A program made the translations under genes and the position numbers. This document shows, in pieces, positions 52,433 through 61,320 of a stretch of 64,000 bases of DNA. Below the pieces are notes generated by a model that was given only the letters and a program-made list of their open reading frames with translations, searched no databases and had not been told where the DNA came from. The stretch's first letter is position 1; each line of letters begins with the position of its first letter. Origin of the DNA: Chitinophagaceae bacterium UBA4411 (lineage in GTDB: Bacteria > Bacteroidota > Bacteroidia > Chitinophagales > Chitinophagaceae); the NCBI GenBank assembly GCA_002400415.1, contig DGQP01000014.1:248001-312000 (forward strand). Reading direction: 5' to 3'.

Positions 52433-52569
52433 TAATAGTAAAATTTAAATTAACCAGTCCTTGCTGAAATCAGCCAGGCTGATCTTTAACAACTCCCTTA
52501 AACACGTGATTTATGTATACAATACCCGGAGTACTCAAATTATTATTTAGGTTTGCCGACTTTTTAACT

Positions 52570-53943
52570 ATGGCAAACATTGCGCCACATAATGATTTAC
52601 GGGTAGAGATCAGTAACCGCCAGATATTAAAGATCGCTTTACCGATTACACTGGCATTGCTGGTGCCTCAGATCAATTTTATAGCAAATACTGTATTCCT
52701 GAGTGGCATAGGTGAAACAGAACTCGCATCTGCCGGTATCACAGGGGTTTTCTATCTCGTTTTTGCGTTAATTGGTAATGGTCTGAGTAATGGAATGCAA
52801 AGTCTTATCTCCCGGAGAGCAGGAGAAAACCGGCCCCGGGAAATCGGGAGGATATTCTCACAATCAATCTGGATGGCTTTATTTTTTGCATCCGGAGGTA
52901 TTTTCATCACCTACCTGGCAGGCCCGTGGTTCTTATCAAACACCCTTGTCATACCCGGAGTAGAACAGGAAACTCCCTCATTTATAAAAATCAGGATACT
53001 CGGGCTCCCATTTCTCTATTTATTCCAGATGGGAAATGCGATGCTGATAAGTACCAATAACAGCCGTTATATGAAATATGCTTCCATTGCAGAAGCATTA
53101 CTGAATATTCTGCTGGATTATGTTTTGATTTTTGGACATTGGGGTTTCCCCGAATTAGGATTTAACGGAGCTGCAGTTGCGTCTGTCATTGCTGAAGCAA
53201 CAGGGATGGTAATAGTGTTTAGTATTATTTTGTATAAAAGATTCAATACCCGTTTTTTCCTGTTTGACCACTTACGGTTCGATAAGAAATTATCCGGGCT
53301 GTTATTCCGTCAGTCCTCCCCGTTGGTAATGCAGTTTGTGCTGAGTGTGGGTGCCTGGCTTTTATTTTATATTCTGATAGAGAACAGTGGTACAGGTGAC
53401 AACAAACAACGTCCGCTGGCTATCAGCCAGATGATGCGTAATATTTTTGGGTTGTTCGGCATTTTTGTATGGGCTTTCGCCAGTACGAGTAATGCAATGG
53501 TGAGCAATATCATCGGGCAGGGTAAAAAAGAAAAAGTTTTATTCCTGATCGGAAAGATTGCCCGGCTCAGTTTTCTTTTGACCGCTTCCCTGTGCCTCAT
53601 TATTAATTTGTTTCCGGATATTTTTCTTCGGATTTATGGCCGTGACCCCGGGTTTATTGCAGCAGCTGTTCCTGTACTGAGGGTGGTATCAGTTGCCCTG
53701 TTACTGATGTCTGTGTCCGCTGTATGGTTAAACGGAGTTACCGGAACCGCCAATACAAGGGTCAATCTGGCTATTGAGATCGTGGCAATAACCGTCTATT
53801 GTATCTACGTATATCTTGTTTTAAGGGTATGGCATTTGTCCTTAGAATGGGCATGGGCTTCTGAATTCCTCTACTGGACTGTGCTGTTTACGCTTTCCTA
53901 TATCTATTTGCAAAGCGGAAGATGGAAGAAGAAAGCCATTTAA
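52570..53943 (+). CDS. MATE-family efflux transporter
   Basis: The 457-residue membrane protein (from ATG 52570, MANIAPHNDLRV; the upstream ATG 52513 adds 19 residues) has 12 hydrophobic helices. It exports organic cations or drugs by Na+ or H+ antiport. Typical are ALPITLALLVPQINFIANTV in helix 1 with the Pro/Gln positions, GNGLSNGMQSLISRRAGE after helix 2, and LGLPFLYLFQMGNAML. The internal two-fold repeat is evident from SQMMRNIFGLFGIFVWA and later segments. It is divergent from DUF3822 and convergent with folB, with a 6-nt gap. Confidence 0.9.
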   Translation: MANIAPHNDLRVEISNRQILKIALPITLALLVPQINFIANTVFLSGIGETELASAGITGVFYLVFALIGNGLSNGMQSLISRRAGENRPREIGRIFSQSIWMALFFASGGIFITYLAGPWFLSNTLVIPGVEQETPSFIKIRILGLPFLYLFQMGNAMLISTNNSRYMKYASIAEALLNILLDYVLIFGHWGFPELGFNGAAVASVIAEATGMVIVFSIILYKRFNTRFFLFDHLRFDKKLSGLLFRQSSPLVMQFVLSVGAWLLFYILIENSGTGDNKQRPLAISQMMRNIFGLFGIFVWAFASTSNAMVSNIIGQGKKEKVLFLIGKIARLSFLLTASLCLIINLFPDIFLRIYGRDPGFIAAAVPVLRVVSVALLLMSVSAVWLNGVTGTANTRVNLAIEIVAITVYCIYVYLVLRVWHLSLEWAWASEFLYWTVLFTLSYIYLQSGRWKKKAI

Positions 53944-53949
53944 CCATGA

Positions 53950-54312
53950 TCAGGCTTCTTTACAGTACTTTATTCCCACATTGCCGGTAAAGCCGGCTAT
54001 GGGCGGATGCAATTTTGTAATAGAAAGCTCTGTTTTCTTTACAGCAGGAAATGCAGCAAAGATAGCTTCCGTTATTTCCATGGCCACTGTTTCCAGTAAA
54101 GCAGAGGGTTGCTGCATCCGGCTTTTCACCAATTCATATAATTTCACATAATTAACGGTAGCAGATATGTCGGTAATGATATCTTCTGCGGGAATATGTC
54201 CGACAGAGAGATTTACTTCAAACTCATTACCTGTTTTCAGTTCTTCAGCATACAAACCATGCTTTGCAAAAAAACGAAGCTGGTGGAGCTGAATGGTCAT
54301 TACTGCTGCCAT
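53950..54312 (-). CDS. folB: Dihydroneopterin aldolase
   Basis: The 120-residue enzyme forms an octamer and cleaves dihydroneopterin in folate synthesis. Motifs: LHQLRFFAKHGLYAEE, VNLSVGHIPAEDIITDISATVNYVKLYELV, LLETVAMEITEAIFA and VKKTELSITKLHPPIAG with the catalytic Lys. ATG 54312 and ATG 54300 both fit. It starts 8 nt after trxB on the same strand. Confidence 0.93.
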   Translation of the reverse strand: MAAVMTIQLHQLRFFAKHGLYAEELKTGNEFEVNLSVGHIPAEDIITDISATVNYVKLYELVKSRMQQPSALLETVAMEITEAIFAAFPAVKKTELSITKLHPPIAGFTGNVGIKYCKEA

Positions 54313-54320
54313 AAGAAGAA

Positions 54321-55268
54321 TTAATGAATACCTTTTGCGCCCAGGTACCGTTCTGCATCCAGTGCAGCCATACAGCCACTCCCTGCCGCCGTAACTGCCT
54401 GGCGATATATCTTATCCTGCACGTCACCGGCAGCGAAAACCCCTTCCACATTTGTCTTTGATGTGCCGGGAGTAGTCTGAATATACCCTGCTTCATCCAT
54501 TTGAAGGAATGGCTTAAAGATATCTGAATTGGGCTGATGCCCGATAGCTACAAAGAATCCGCTGATGGGTATCTCCTGTTTTTCACCCGTTTTATTATTC
54601 TTAATCCGTACGGCCGTCACATTTTTGTCTCCCAGCACTTCTTCCGTATCCGTATTCCAATACACTTTAATGTTTGGGGTATTGAGCACCCTGTCCTGCA
54701 TAACCTTACTGGCACGCATCGCATCCCTGCGGATAAACATATGTACTGTTGTGCAGAGCTTGGCAAGATACATGGCTTCTTCTGCGGCAGTATCTCCTGC
54801 ACCAACTATCGCTACTTCTTTATTCCGGAAAAAGAAACCATCGCAAACCGCACAGGCACTGACCCCGTATCCGTTCAGTTTTTGTTCACTTTCCAATCCC
54901 AGCCATTTGGCAGAAGCCCCTGTAGCAATAATCACGGCATCAGCTTCGATCAGCTTTTCTTCATCGATCCACACTTTATGCGGTTGAGAGGAAAAATCAA
55001 CTTTAGTAGCCAGGCCATATCTTATATCTGCCCCCATACGGGCAGCCTGTTTTTCAAAATCCACCATCATTTCAGGTCCCTGGACGCCATTTGCATAACC
55101 GGGATAATTTTCCACTTCCGTAGTGATCGTTAACTGGCCACCGGGCTGAATACCCTGGTATAATACTGGTTTGAGGTTAGCTCTCGATGCATAAATAGCG
55201 GCTGTATACCCTGCAGGCCCTGAACCTATAATGAGGCAATGAACTCTTTCGCTTGTGGTAGTCTCCAT
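54321..55268 (-). CDS. trxB: Thioredoxin-disulfide reductase
   Basis: The 315-residue flavoenzyme passes electrons from NADPH to thioredoxin. FAD site IIGSGPAGYTAAIYASRA, NADPH site VGAGDTAAEEAMYLAK, and the redox pair CAVC (C139/C142) in SACAVCDGFFF; the C-terminal FAD motif VFAAGDVQDKIYRQAVTAAG is intact. The start ATG 55268 is followed by METTTSERVHCLIIG. It is in one run with folB on the minus strand and supplies the reducing power for thioredoxin-like proteins such as the one at 11872. Confidence 0.97.
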   Translation of the reverse strand: METTTSERVHCLIIGSGPAGYTAAIYASRANLKPVLYQGIQPGGQLTITTEVENYPGYANGVQGPEMMVDFEKQAARMGADIRYGLATKVDFSSQPHKVWIDEEKLIEADAVIIATGASAKWLGLESEQKLNGYGVSACAVCDGFFFRNKEVAIVGAGDTAAEEAMYLAKLCTTVHMFIRRDAMRASKVMQDRVLNTPNIKVYWNTDTEEVLGDKNVTAVRIKNNKTGEKQEIPISGFFVAIGHQPNSDIFKPFLQMDEAGYIQTTPGTSKTNVEGVFAAGDVQDKIYRQAVTAAGSGCMAALDAERYLGAKGIH

Positions 55269-55377
55269 TCGTCTGTAGATTTAAGAATTGGACAAAAATA
55301 ACTGTAAAAGCAATACTGAAATGTAACATACACTGCAGTTTGGCAGCATGTGCAAAACCTGTCAGTCAATGATAGCG

Positions 55378-56259
55378 TTACCGGGGTATAATAATCGTTC
55401 TGTACTGGGCTGCATAACCGCCAAAATACCCTAATCCCCCATTACTGATATTACTGCTGACCTTTGTGGGTGAAGCAAAAGGGTTACCCACACTGGCGTA
55501 AGTAAATTCCATGGTACGCCAGAAGTCATAAGTGGCTTTATCAATATTGCAGAGCTTCAGTGTTACGGTGTCACCTTTCTCAAAAAATGAATATCCTTCC
55601 GGTATATTCCCATTTCTTTCCACGCCCCTTTCCACCTGGATATCATAAGTACTTCCGTCAATGATCTGGTCATCAAATACGGAATTGAGACCCGGGTAAA
55701 ACGCTTCCTGGTTCCGCCTGGTGAAATAACGAATATAATCACCCAGACCAGGCGGATCAGTGGCTTTAATCATTAGCGCCACTTTCTCAGGAGGATTACT
55801 TCCCGGAGCCTGTTTCCAGTATAAAGAATCAATCCTCTTCGTAATGGCAGGAATAGTGGTTGTGGCAGTATATTCTTTTCCACCTGTTATGATGCGCAGG
55901 GAGTAATGCTTACCGAGTTCCCCGGTAAAAGCAGTGGCAGGATTGGCTGAATCAATGGAATAATAATAAAAATTCAGCCCGCCACCTGCAGGAATTGTAT
56001 ACTCTTTCAGCCTGTGGGTAAGTACGCCATTAGAAACATATACTTCCGCATTCCGGACAAAGCTATTGGCCAGCGTAAGTAAATCTATCTGCGAAAAATA
56101 GGCCTGGCTTTGAGTCAGGTAAACAACAGGGGGCTGCCCGTTCTCAATCGTGGCTTCCACTACCAGTTTTGGTGCCACATTATCCAGTTTAAAATCAATT
56201 TTTCTTTCACAGGAAATAAGCAGGATGCAAAAAGTCAGGATAGGGAATAATTTCTTCAT
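55378..56259 (-). CDS. DUF4249 lipoprotein
   Basis: The 293-residue protein has lipobox ILLISC (Cys17) and the family's start KIDFKLDNVAPKLVVEATIENG, the QPPVVYLTQSQAYFS segment and, later, YIRYFTRRNQEAFY and TYDFWRTMEFTYASVGNPFA. DUF4249 proteins are outer-membrane lipoproteins, often encoded beside TonB-dependent receptors, with unknown function. No receptor gene is adjacent here, so it is an orphan. Confidence 0.9.
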   Translation of the reverse strand: MKKLFPILTFCILLISCERKIDFKLDNVAPKLVVEATIENGQPPVVYLTQSQAYFSQIDLLTLANSFVRNAEVYVSNGVLTHRLKEYTIPAGGGLNFYYYSIDSANPATAFTGELGKHYSLRIITGGKEYTATTTIPAITKRIDSLYWKQAPGSNPPEKVALMIKATDPPGLGDYIRYFTRRNQEAFYPGLNSVFDDQIIDGSTYDIQVERGVERNGNIPEGYSFFEKGDTVTLKLCNIDKATYDFWRTMEFTYASVGNPFASPTKVSSNISNGGLGYFGGYAAQYRTIIIPR

Positions 56260-56317
56260 AACTATTACAAAAATAACCAGCGGGGAGGAAAAAGGTTGTT
56301 AAGCTCCTGCTTAAAGC

Positions 56318-56349
56318 ACAACTCCGGTCGGATGCCCGGCCGGAGTTGT
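56318..56349 (-). terminator. Terminator after the sigma-factor gene
   Basis: ACAACTCCGG and CCGGAGTTGT form a perfect 10-bp stem. It is 26 nt past the stop on the minus strand; the T-run is short. Confidence 0.7.
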
Positions 56350-56374
56350 AAATAAACCCATCATTAAATATCGC

Positions 56375-57232
56375 TTAGCCCAGGTATGCTTTTAATGCAC
56401 TGCTGTAACGGGCTTTTTGTAAACGTTTGATAGCTCTTTCCTTGATCTGGCGGATACGTTCTTTGGTCAGATCATACTTCTGGCCGATCTGTTCAATGGT
56501 TACCCCATTTTCACCATCCAGTCCAAAGTAAGCATTCACGATCTCAGCTTCACGGGGACTGAGTGATTTCAACACCCGGCGGATCTCGTTACGCAAAGAG
56601 TCTTTCATCACATCATCATCGGTATCATCGCCGCCTTCCAGCAGGTCGCCCATAGCCACATCCTCTGCTTCATGCACAGGTGCATCAAGAGAAGTATGAC
56701 GGGTGTTGCTCTGGAAGATGTTGTTGATCTCCGTTTCACTCATTTCGAGCAATTCAGCTAATTCTTCTGTTGATGGCTCTCTCTCGTGTTCCTGTTCAAA
56801 AGCCATATAAGCTTTATTAGCCTTGTTGTAAGTGCCAATTTTGTTTTGAGGCAGGCGGACTAATCTGCCCTGCTCTGCCAACGCCTGTAAAATGGACTGG
56901 CGAATCCACCATACGGCGTAAGAAATGAATTTGAAACCTTTGGTTTCATCGAAGCGTTGTGCCGCTTTAATCAATCCGAGGTTACCCTCGTTAATAAGGT
57001 CACTCAGCGATAAACCCTGGTGCTGATACTGTTTTGCCACAGACACCACGAAACGAAGGTTGGCCTGAACAAGCTTATCTAAAGCTTTCTGGTCCCCCAT
57101 CTTGATCCGTTGTGCCAACGTGGTTTCTTCTTCAGGAGTAATCATCGAAATTTTCGATATCTCCTGCAGATATTTCTCAACCGCCTGAGAATCCCTGTTT
57201 GTAATCTGGGTAGCAATTTTGAGCTGCCGCAT
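56375..57232 (-). CDS. rpoD: Primary RNA polymerase sigma factor (RpoD/SigA)
   Basis: The 285-residue factor directs polymerase to housekeeping promoters, including TAnnTTTG-type ones. Region 1.2 (DSQAVEKYLQEISKI), region 2 (NLRFVVSVAKQYQHQGLSLSDLINEGNLGLIKAAQRFD, WWIRQSILQAL), region 3 and region 4 (TIEQIGQKYDLTKERIRQIKERAIKRLQ) are all present. The short size without a region 1.1 is normal for the phylum. It has a 285-bp upstream gap to lgt without a clear promoter box. Confidence 0.97.
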   Translation of the reverse strand: MRQLKIATQITNRDSQAVEKYLQEISKISMITPEEETTLAQRIKMGDQKALDKLVQANLRFVVSVAKQYQHQGLSLSDLINEGNLGLIKAAQRFDETKGFKFISYAVWWIRQSILQALAEQGRLVRLPQNKIGTYNKANKAYMAFEQEHEREPSTEELAELLEMSETEINNIFQSNTRHTSLDAPVHEAEDVAMGDLLEGGDDTDDDVMKDSLRNEIRRVLKSLSPREAEIVNAYFGLDGENGVTIEQIGQKYDLTKERIRQIKERAIKRLQKARYSSALKAYLG

Positions 57233-57517
57233 AATGTAGTACCTCTCTGTTTAAATAAAAACAAATAATAGACAGGCTTTGTTCCAGCTTAGTTGCAAAA
57301 AGTGTGGTAAAATAGGAACCGTCCAAGTCCGTCTGCAAAAATACATCGCAAAGCCGGAATCTCATAGCCGTTGTGTATAAAATATGAAGGCCGGAAACCA
57401 ATGCAAACGTTCCCATTTTGGCGTTTGCCGGGAAAGCCAATACAGGACTGTGTTTCAGCAGCCTGTAGAATTACTGCTACGAAAAAAAATATCAGTCTCT
57501 ACAGTCAGAAAAAAGGG

Positions 57518-58681
57518 TCAGGATGTGGATTTTGATCCTTTATGTGCCTTTTTCAGGTAAATCCATAAACCAAGACCTGCCAGGAATAATAAGGTGGAAA
57601 TAACCTCAGCCTGTGTGGGTTTAAAACCAAAAAGGTTGAGGGTGGTATTGACCCGGATCTTCTCTATCAGGAAACGCTCCACACCATTGAACATAAGGTA
57701 TAAAGCGAACATCGTTCCCGGTACTTTCAGCTTTTTCCGAAGCGACCAGAGTATCCCGAAGATGATGAGGCAGGCAATGGTCTCATAAAAGGGGGTTGGG
57801 TAGACCCCTACAGGCAATTCGTTACAGTATTTCCCGACACAGCCGGCAATGGGGTCACCCACTTCATTTACATTATGGGGGTATGTGTATGACCACATCC
57901 AGTCGGGTAACCAGCTGAAGGGTTTATCAGAAGTGTTATTAATACCCCAATCACCATCCCCTGCCACCTGGCAGCCAATACGGCCAACGGCATAAGCCAG
58001 CATCAATACAGGCGCAGCCGCATCATTCAGGTGCCAAAAACCTATTTTGTGTCTTTTTGCATACCACCATATTGCAAGCGCAGCACAAATAAGACCTCCG
58101 TAAAATGTGAGCCCGGAAGGAGAAAAGATAAAATCAGACGGCTGTTTAAGGAAAGCGCTCCAGTTCTCAAATATATCAAAAAGCTTGGCGCCCAATAACC
58201 CGAACACAAGAGCAATAATAGTAATCTCGCCTACCCGGTCATGTGGCCATATCCGCACGGTTCTTTTCTCCGGTTTAGTCAGCTTCTGTTTGTTCTTTTC
58301 CCACCATTTAAGTCCGGCAAACAGTAACCCGAGTCCGATACCCGTTGGCCAGCTACCTAGGGAGGAAAAAATAAAAGCCTGCGGGTCCTCGGTTGCGGAG
58401 CTGCTCATAACGAAAAGAGCCAGTATTTTATAGCCCAGTAAAAAACCCAGCAGGAAATTCAGGATCAGTTCACCCGCTGTTGCAGGTTGTCCGACTACGA
58501 TTTGCATTTCGGTCGGCTGCAGCAGTCCCTGTTTGCTTTTTCGGCGCAGCTCAGCCACTAAAACAACTGCTGCCAGTATGAAAGCGATAGCTACAAAAAA
58601 GCCAAATGAATTAACAAAGCGGAGTTTTTCAATTTCTATTCCGAACAGATCTTTAAAAGCGAAATACAGGTTGGGATACAT
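57518..58681 (-). CDS. lgt: Prolipoprotein diacylglyceryl transferase
   Basis: The 387-residue membrane enzyme moves diacylglycerol from phosphatidylglycerol to the lipobox Cys of lipoproteins, which matches the many lipoproteins in this window. The core has GRIGCQVAGDGDWG, GLTFYGGLICA and NGVERFLIEKIRVN. It is about 100 residues longer than E. coli Lgt because of an N-terminal extra helix pair (FVNSFGFFVAIAFILAAVVLVAELRRKSKQG...) and a loop after it. The start is ATG 58681 (MYPNLYFAF). It precedes the sigma-factor gene. Confidence 0.95.
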   Translation of the reverse strand: MYPNLYFAFKDLFGIEIEKLRFVNSFGFFVAIAFILAAVVLVAELRRKSKQGLLQPTEMQIVVGQPATAGELILNFLLGFLLGYKILALFVMSSSATEDPQAFIFSSLGSWPTGIGLGLLFAGLKWWEKNKQKLTKPEKRTVRIWPHDRVGEITIIALVFGLLGAKLFDIFENWSAFLKQPSDFIFSPSGLTFYGGLICAALAIWWYAKRHKIGFWHLNDAAAPVLMLAYAVGRIGCQVAGDGDWGINNTSDKPFSWLPDWMWSYTYPHNVNEVGDPIAGCVGKYCNELPVGVYPTPFYETIACLIIFGILWSLRKKLKVPGTMFALYLMFNGVERFLIEKIRVNTTLNLFGFKPTQAEVISTLLFLAGLGLWIYLKKAHKGSKSTS

Positions 58682-58755
58682 CTGGGAAGTAGTTGATTAA
58701 GAGCAACGAATATACAACTCAATTCGGAAGTAGTTGCAAAAGAAACTTTTATGAA

Positions 58756-58782
58756 AATACCTCCCCTGTTCGGGGAGGTATT
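58756..58782 (-). terminator. Terminator after bacilliredoxin
   Basis: AATACCTCCCC and GGGGAGGTATT form a perfect 11-bp stem around TGTTC, and TTTT follows on the minus strand, 20 nt past the stop. Confidence 0.88.
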
Positions 58783-58801
58783 CACATCAGGTATAAAAAG
58801 T

Positions 58802-59233
58802 TTATGCTGCTGTTTCTTTTTTACAATGCTGTTCAAAAGCACTGATCAGGTTGTGGGCTATGACCTGGGCCGGGCGGCCTTCGATCTGGTGCCTTTCGAT
58901 AAAATGTACCAGCTGGCCATTTTTAAAAAGGGCGATGGCTGGTGAAGAAGGAGGATAAGGCAGCAGGTGTCGCCTCAATGTGTTGATTGCATCAATATCA
59001 AAACCAGCAAAGCTGGTGGTCAGGAAATCTGGCTTAACTGGGGTATTGGCAACAGCCATCAGGACTCCCGGCCGGGCCGTACCGGCTGAACACCCGCAAA
59101 CAGAATTGATCATTACTAAGGTGGTGCCCTCCTTTGATAATTGCGCTTCTACTTCGGCTGGGGTTTGGAGTTCAGAAAAACCGTTATCTGTTAACTCCTC
59201 TTTCATTGGTATTACTATTTCTTCCGGATACAT
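58802..59233 (-). CDS. BrxA/BrxB-family bacilliredoxin
   Basis: The 143-residue protein has the family redox centre VCGCSAG (Cys46 and Cys48), preceded by VMINS and followed by RPGVLMAV. In Firmicutes such proteins remove bacillithiol from proteins; Bacteroidota homologues probably act on bacillithiol or another low-molecular thiol. The last residues CKKETAA add another Cys. It is the upstream neighbour of lgt on the same strand and divergent from hsp20. Confidence 0.92.
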   Translation of the reverse strand: MYPEEIVIPMKEELTDNGFSELQTPAEVEAQLSKEGTTLVMINSVCGCSAGTARPGVLMAVANTPVKPDFLTTSFAGFDIDAINTLRRHLLPYPPSSPAIALFKNGQLVHFIERHQIEGRPAQVIAHNLISAFEQHCKKETAA

Positions 59234-59308
59234 AACCTACTGAGTTTTTTAAGTTGAACGCAAAAGTAGCGAAAAAGTTTATCAGCAATCTTTTACCGGG
59301 TCATTGTT

Positions 59309-59384
59309 GGAAATTATGTCAGAAAATTTTTCGCATTTCGGAAATTATGACATACAGCTGTCAAGGTTTAAGAACCAATGACAG
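59309..59384 (+). promoter_or_regulatory. Array of TGTCA/TGACA half-sites upstream of hsp20
   Basis: The region has two facing pairs: TGTCA (59317) with TGACA (59348), and CTGTCA (59358) with TGACAG (59379). In the second pair, GGTT-TAAG-AACC fills the interior. A 10-base direct repeat, GGAAATTATG, occurs at 59309 and 59340, 31 bp apart. Symmetric half-sites suggest a dimeric regulator, perhaps for heat stress. The regulator is not known. Confidence 0.5.
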
Positions 59385-59469
59385 TAAAAGGCCACAGAAA
59401 ACCGGTTGGTATGTCGTTTGTCGGACTGCAAAGCGTAAGTAAATACATAAACTTAAAAACTAAATAACT

Positions 59470-59913
59470 ATGACACTCGTAAAATTAAACAGGAAGCCTT
59501 TTGAAAGGAACTTCAACAGTTTTGTAGACGACTTCTTTACCGAATTGCCAGGACTTTTCAGGAATGAGGCTGAACCACAGTGGAAAGGGTTTGTGCCTGT
59601 AAATATCCTGGAAACAGAAAAGGGTTACAGCCTTGAAGTGGTGGCGCCGGGTTTCGAAAAAACAGATTTCAAAGTAAACCTGGATCAGCAGGTACTAACA
59701 ATCTCTGCAGAAAAGAAAGAAGAGGTAAAAGACGAGACAAAAAAACAAATCCGTAAGGAATACAACTATCGTTCTTTCAGGAGGGTCTTTACAATAGACG
59801 AAAAGATTGAAGCAAACAATATCGAAGCGCAATATGTTAATGGTGTTTTAACATTAAACCTTCCGAAAAAAGAAACAGTCAAAGAAACAGCGAAGGAAAT
59901 AAACATCAGGTAA
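59470..59913 (+). CDS. Small heat-shock protein (Hsp20/alpha-crystallin)
   Basis: The 147-residue chaperone holds unfolded proteins during heat stress and forms oligomers. The alpha-crystallin domain (about 35-135) has FVPVNILETEKGYSLEVVAPG, VLTISAEKKEE and NGVLTLNLPKKE (conserved G-x-L motif). The C-terminal tail KEINIR has the short I-x-I anchoring motif. A terminator follows, and the promoter region carries a half-site array at 59309-59384. Confidence 0.96.
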   Translation: MTLVKLNRKPFERNFNSFVDDFFTELPGLFRNEAEPQWKGFVPVNILETEKGYSLEVVAPGFEKTDFKVNLDQQVLTISAEKKEEVKDETKKQIRKEYNYRSFRRVFTIDEKIEANNIEAQYVNGVLTLNLPKKETVKETAKEINIR

Positions 59914-59963
59914 CGTCAAATAAGTAATTAAGATTTTCTCATAAGCAGTTGGTTTTGGTTTAC

Positions 59964-59993
59964 ACCCCCTGTGTCTACAGGGGGTTTCTTTTT
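59964..59993 (+). terminator. Terminator after hsp20
   Basis: ACCCCCTGT and ACAGGGGGT pair perfectly around GTCT, followed by TTTCTTTTT. Confidence 0.92.
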
Positions 59994-60063
59994 GGGTGCA
60001 GGTAACCAATGCCGCTGGCCAATCAACACAAATACGGTAATATTGCGGTCTGAAAAAAACCAC

Positions 60064-61320
60064 ATGAGAGTAAGGCTTATTTTCCTGATTAGTTGCCTGC
60101 TGGCAATCCACAGTGCCAATGCACAGGTCGCAGACTCTGTTAACATTTCTGTAAAACATGAAGCAGATTCTTCCCTGCGTATCACTAACCTGAATCCTTA
60201 TTTCTCCATTCATGTGGACTCCATGCTTTCTTACCAGCTCGCCATCAACAAAGACGACTCCAGGTATTACTGGTATATCAAAAATTCTCCTGCCGGGCTC
60301 AAGATCAATAAGGATAATGGCTTGCTTACTTTCAAAGCTGAAAAATCCTATTTTATGTCGGGAAAACTAAAATATGACCAGGAATATTCTGTGAAACTGG
60401 GTGTTCAAAGCCTGGTTGACCCTACTGAAAAAGTCGATACCGGCTTTATCCTGACTTTTTATAATACTGATATCGTGCTGCCAAGGGTAAAACCAACAGT
60501 TGCCGGAACTCTGACCGTGGAAGAAGGGCAACCAGTTCTTTTCAATGTGTTGTGTGAAAATGGAACCTTCGCCATAGAGACTATTCTTTTTACCAGCAGT
60601 ACCCCCATCAGTAACTATACGCTTGTAAAAAAATGTGATGATGAATTTGCCTGGACTCCCCCCTATGATTTTGTGAAAGAAACAGACCCTGGAAAAGAAA
60701 AAATTGTGAACCTGAGTTTTATAGGGTCCAGCCGGTTTAACTCAAAAGATACTGCCGTTGTCAAGCTGATTGTTAAAGATGCCCTGAATTACCCCCTGGC
60801 CAAACAAGAATATGAAAATGTTGTTGCCAATATCAAAAGTTATATTCTCAGGTTGAAATATACTTTCCTGCAAATCGACAAACGGTTGAAAAAAACAAAA
60901 ACAGCCCGTGCCACATTTGATCTCACTTCTGCCACTTCTGCCCTTACTGGCACTATACTTTCCACCACGGGAGGTGAGTCATCGAAAACTGCAGGTAAAA
61001 TTCTGCCGAGTGTTGGCGTGGCATTGGTTCCGGTAAAAGAAGCCACTTCTCCGAATAAAACAGTAGAACAGAACCAGGCTTCCCTTATCCGTTCTTCTAT
61101 TAAGCGGCTGGAATATATGATCTTTGATTATTCCCTGATAGGTGAAAAAGACCCGGGCATTGCCAACAAAATGAACAAGCTTAAAGACGAACTGAAGCAA
61201 AGCCAGATGCAATTGATCGATGTGCCTGTTGACATTACCAACAATATGACCGAAGAGGAACTGAACAATTATTTCAATAACCCGAAGGTTACCAAAAAAT
61301 ACAGGCTCAAAGGAAAATAA
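60064..61320 (+). CDS. Large exported protein of unknown function
   Basis: The start at ATG 60064 gives a signal peptide (MRVRLIFLISCLLAIHSANAQ without extra residues); 418 residues. An N-terminal beta-sandwich-like half (about 30-245; SMLSYQLAINKDDSRYYWY, YDQEYSVKLGVQSLVD, FTSSTPISNYTLVKK) precedes a helical half (about 265-418) with a KTKTARATFDLTSATSALTG segment and a charged end (MTEEELNNYFNNPKVTKKYR). The N-half recalls cadherin-like/Ig-like putative folds. No family is recognised. It is convergent with the SnoaL-like gene with the two stop codons abutting. Confidence 0.75.
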   Translation: MRVRLIFLISCLLAIHSANAQVADSVNISVKHEADSSLRITNLNPYFSIHVDSMLSYQLAINKDDSRYYWYIKNSPAGLKINKDNGLLTFKAEKSYFMSGKLKYDQEYSVKLGVQSLVDPTEKVDTGFILTFYNTDIVLPRVKPTVAGTLTVEEGQPVLFNVLCENGTFAIETILFTSSTPISNYTLVKKCDDEFAWTPPYDFVKETDPGKEKIVNLSFIGSSRFNSKDTAVVKLIVKDALNYPLAKQEYENVVANIKSYILRLKYTFLQIDKRLKKTKTARATFDLTSATSALTGTILSTTGGESSKTAGKILPSVGVALVPVKEATSPNKTVEQNQASLIRSSIKRLEYMIFDYSLIGEKDPGIANKMNKLKDELKQSQMQLIDVPVDITNNMTEEELNNYFNNPKVTKKYRLKGK

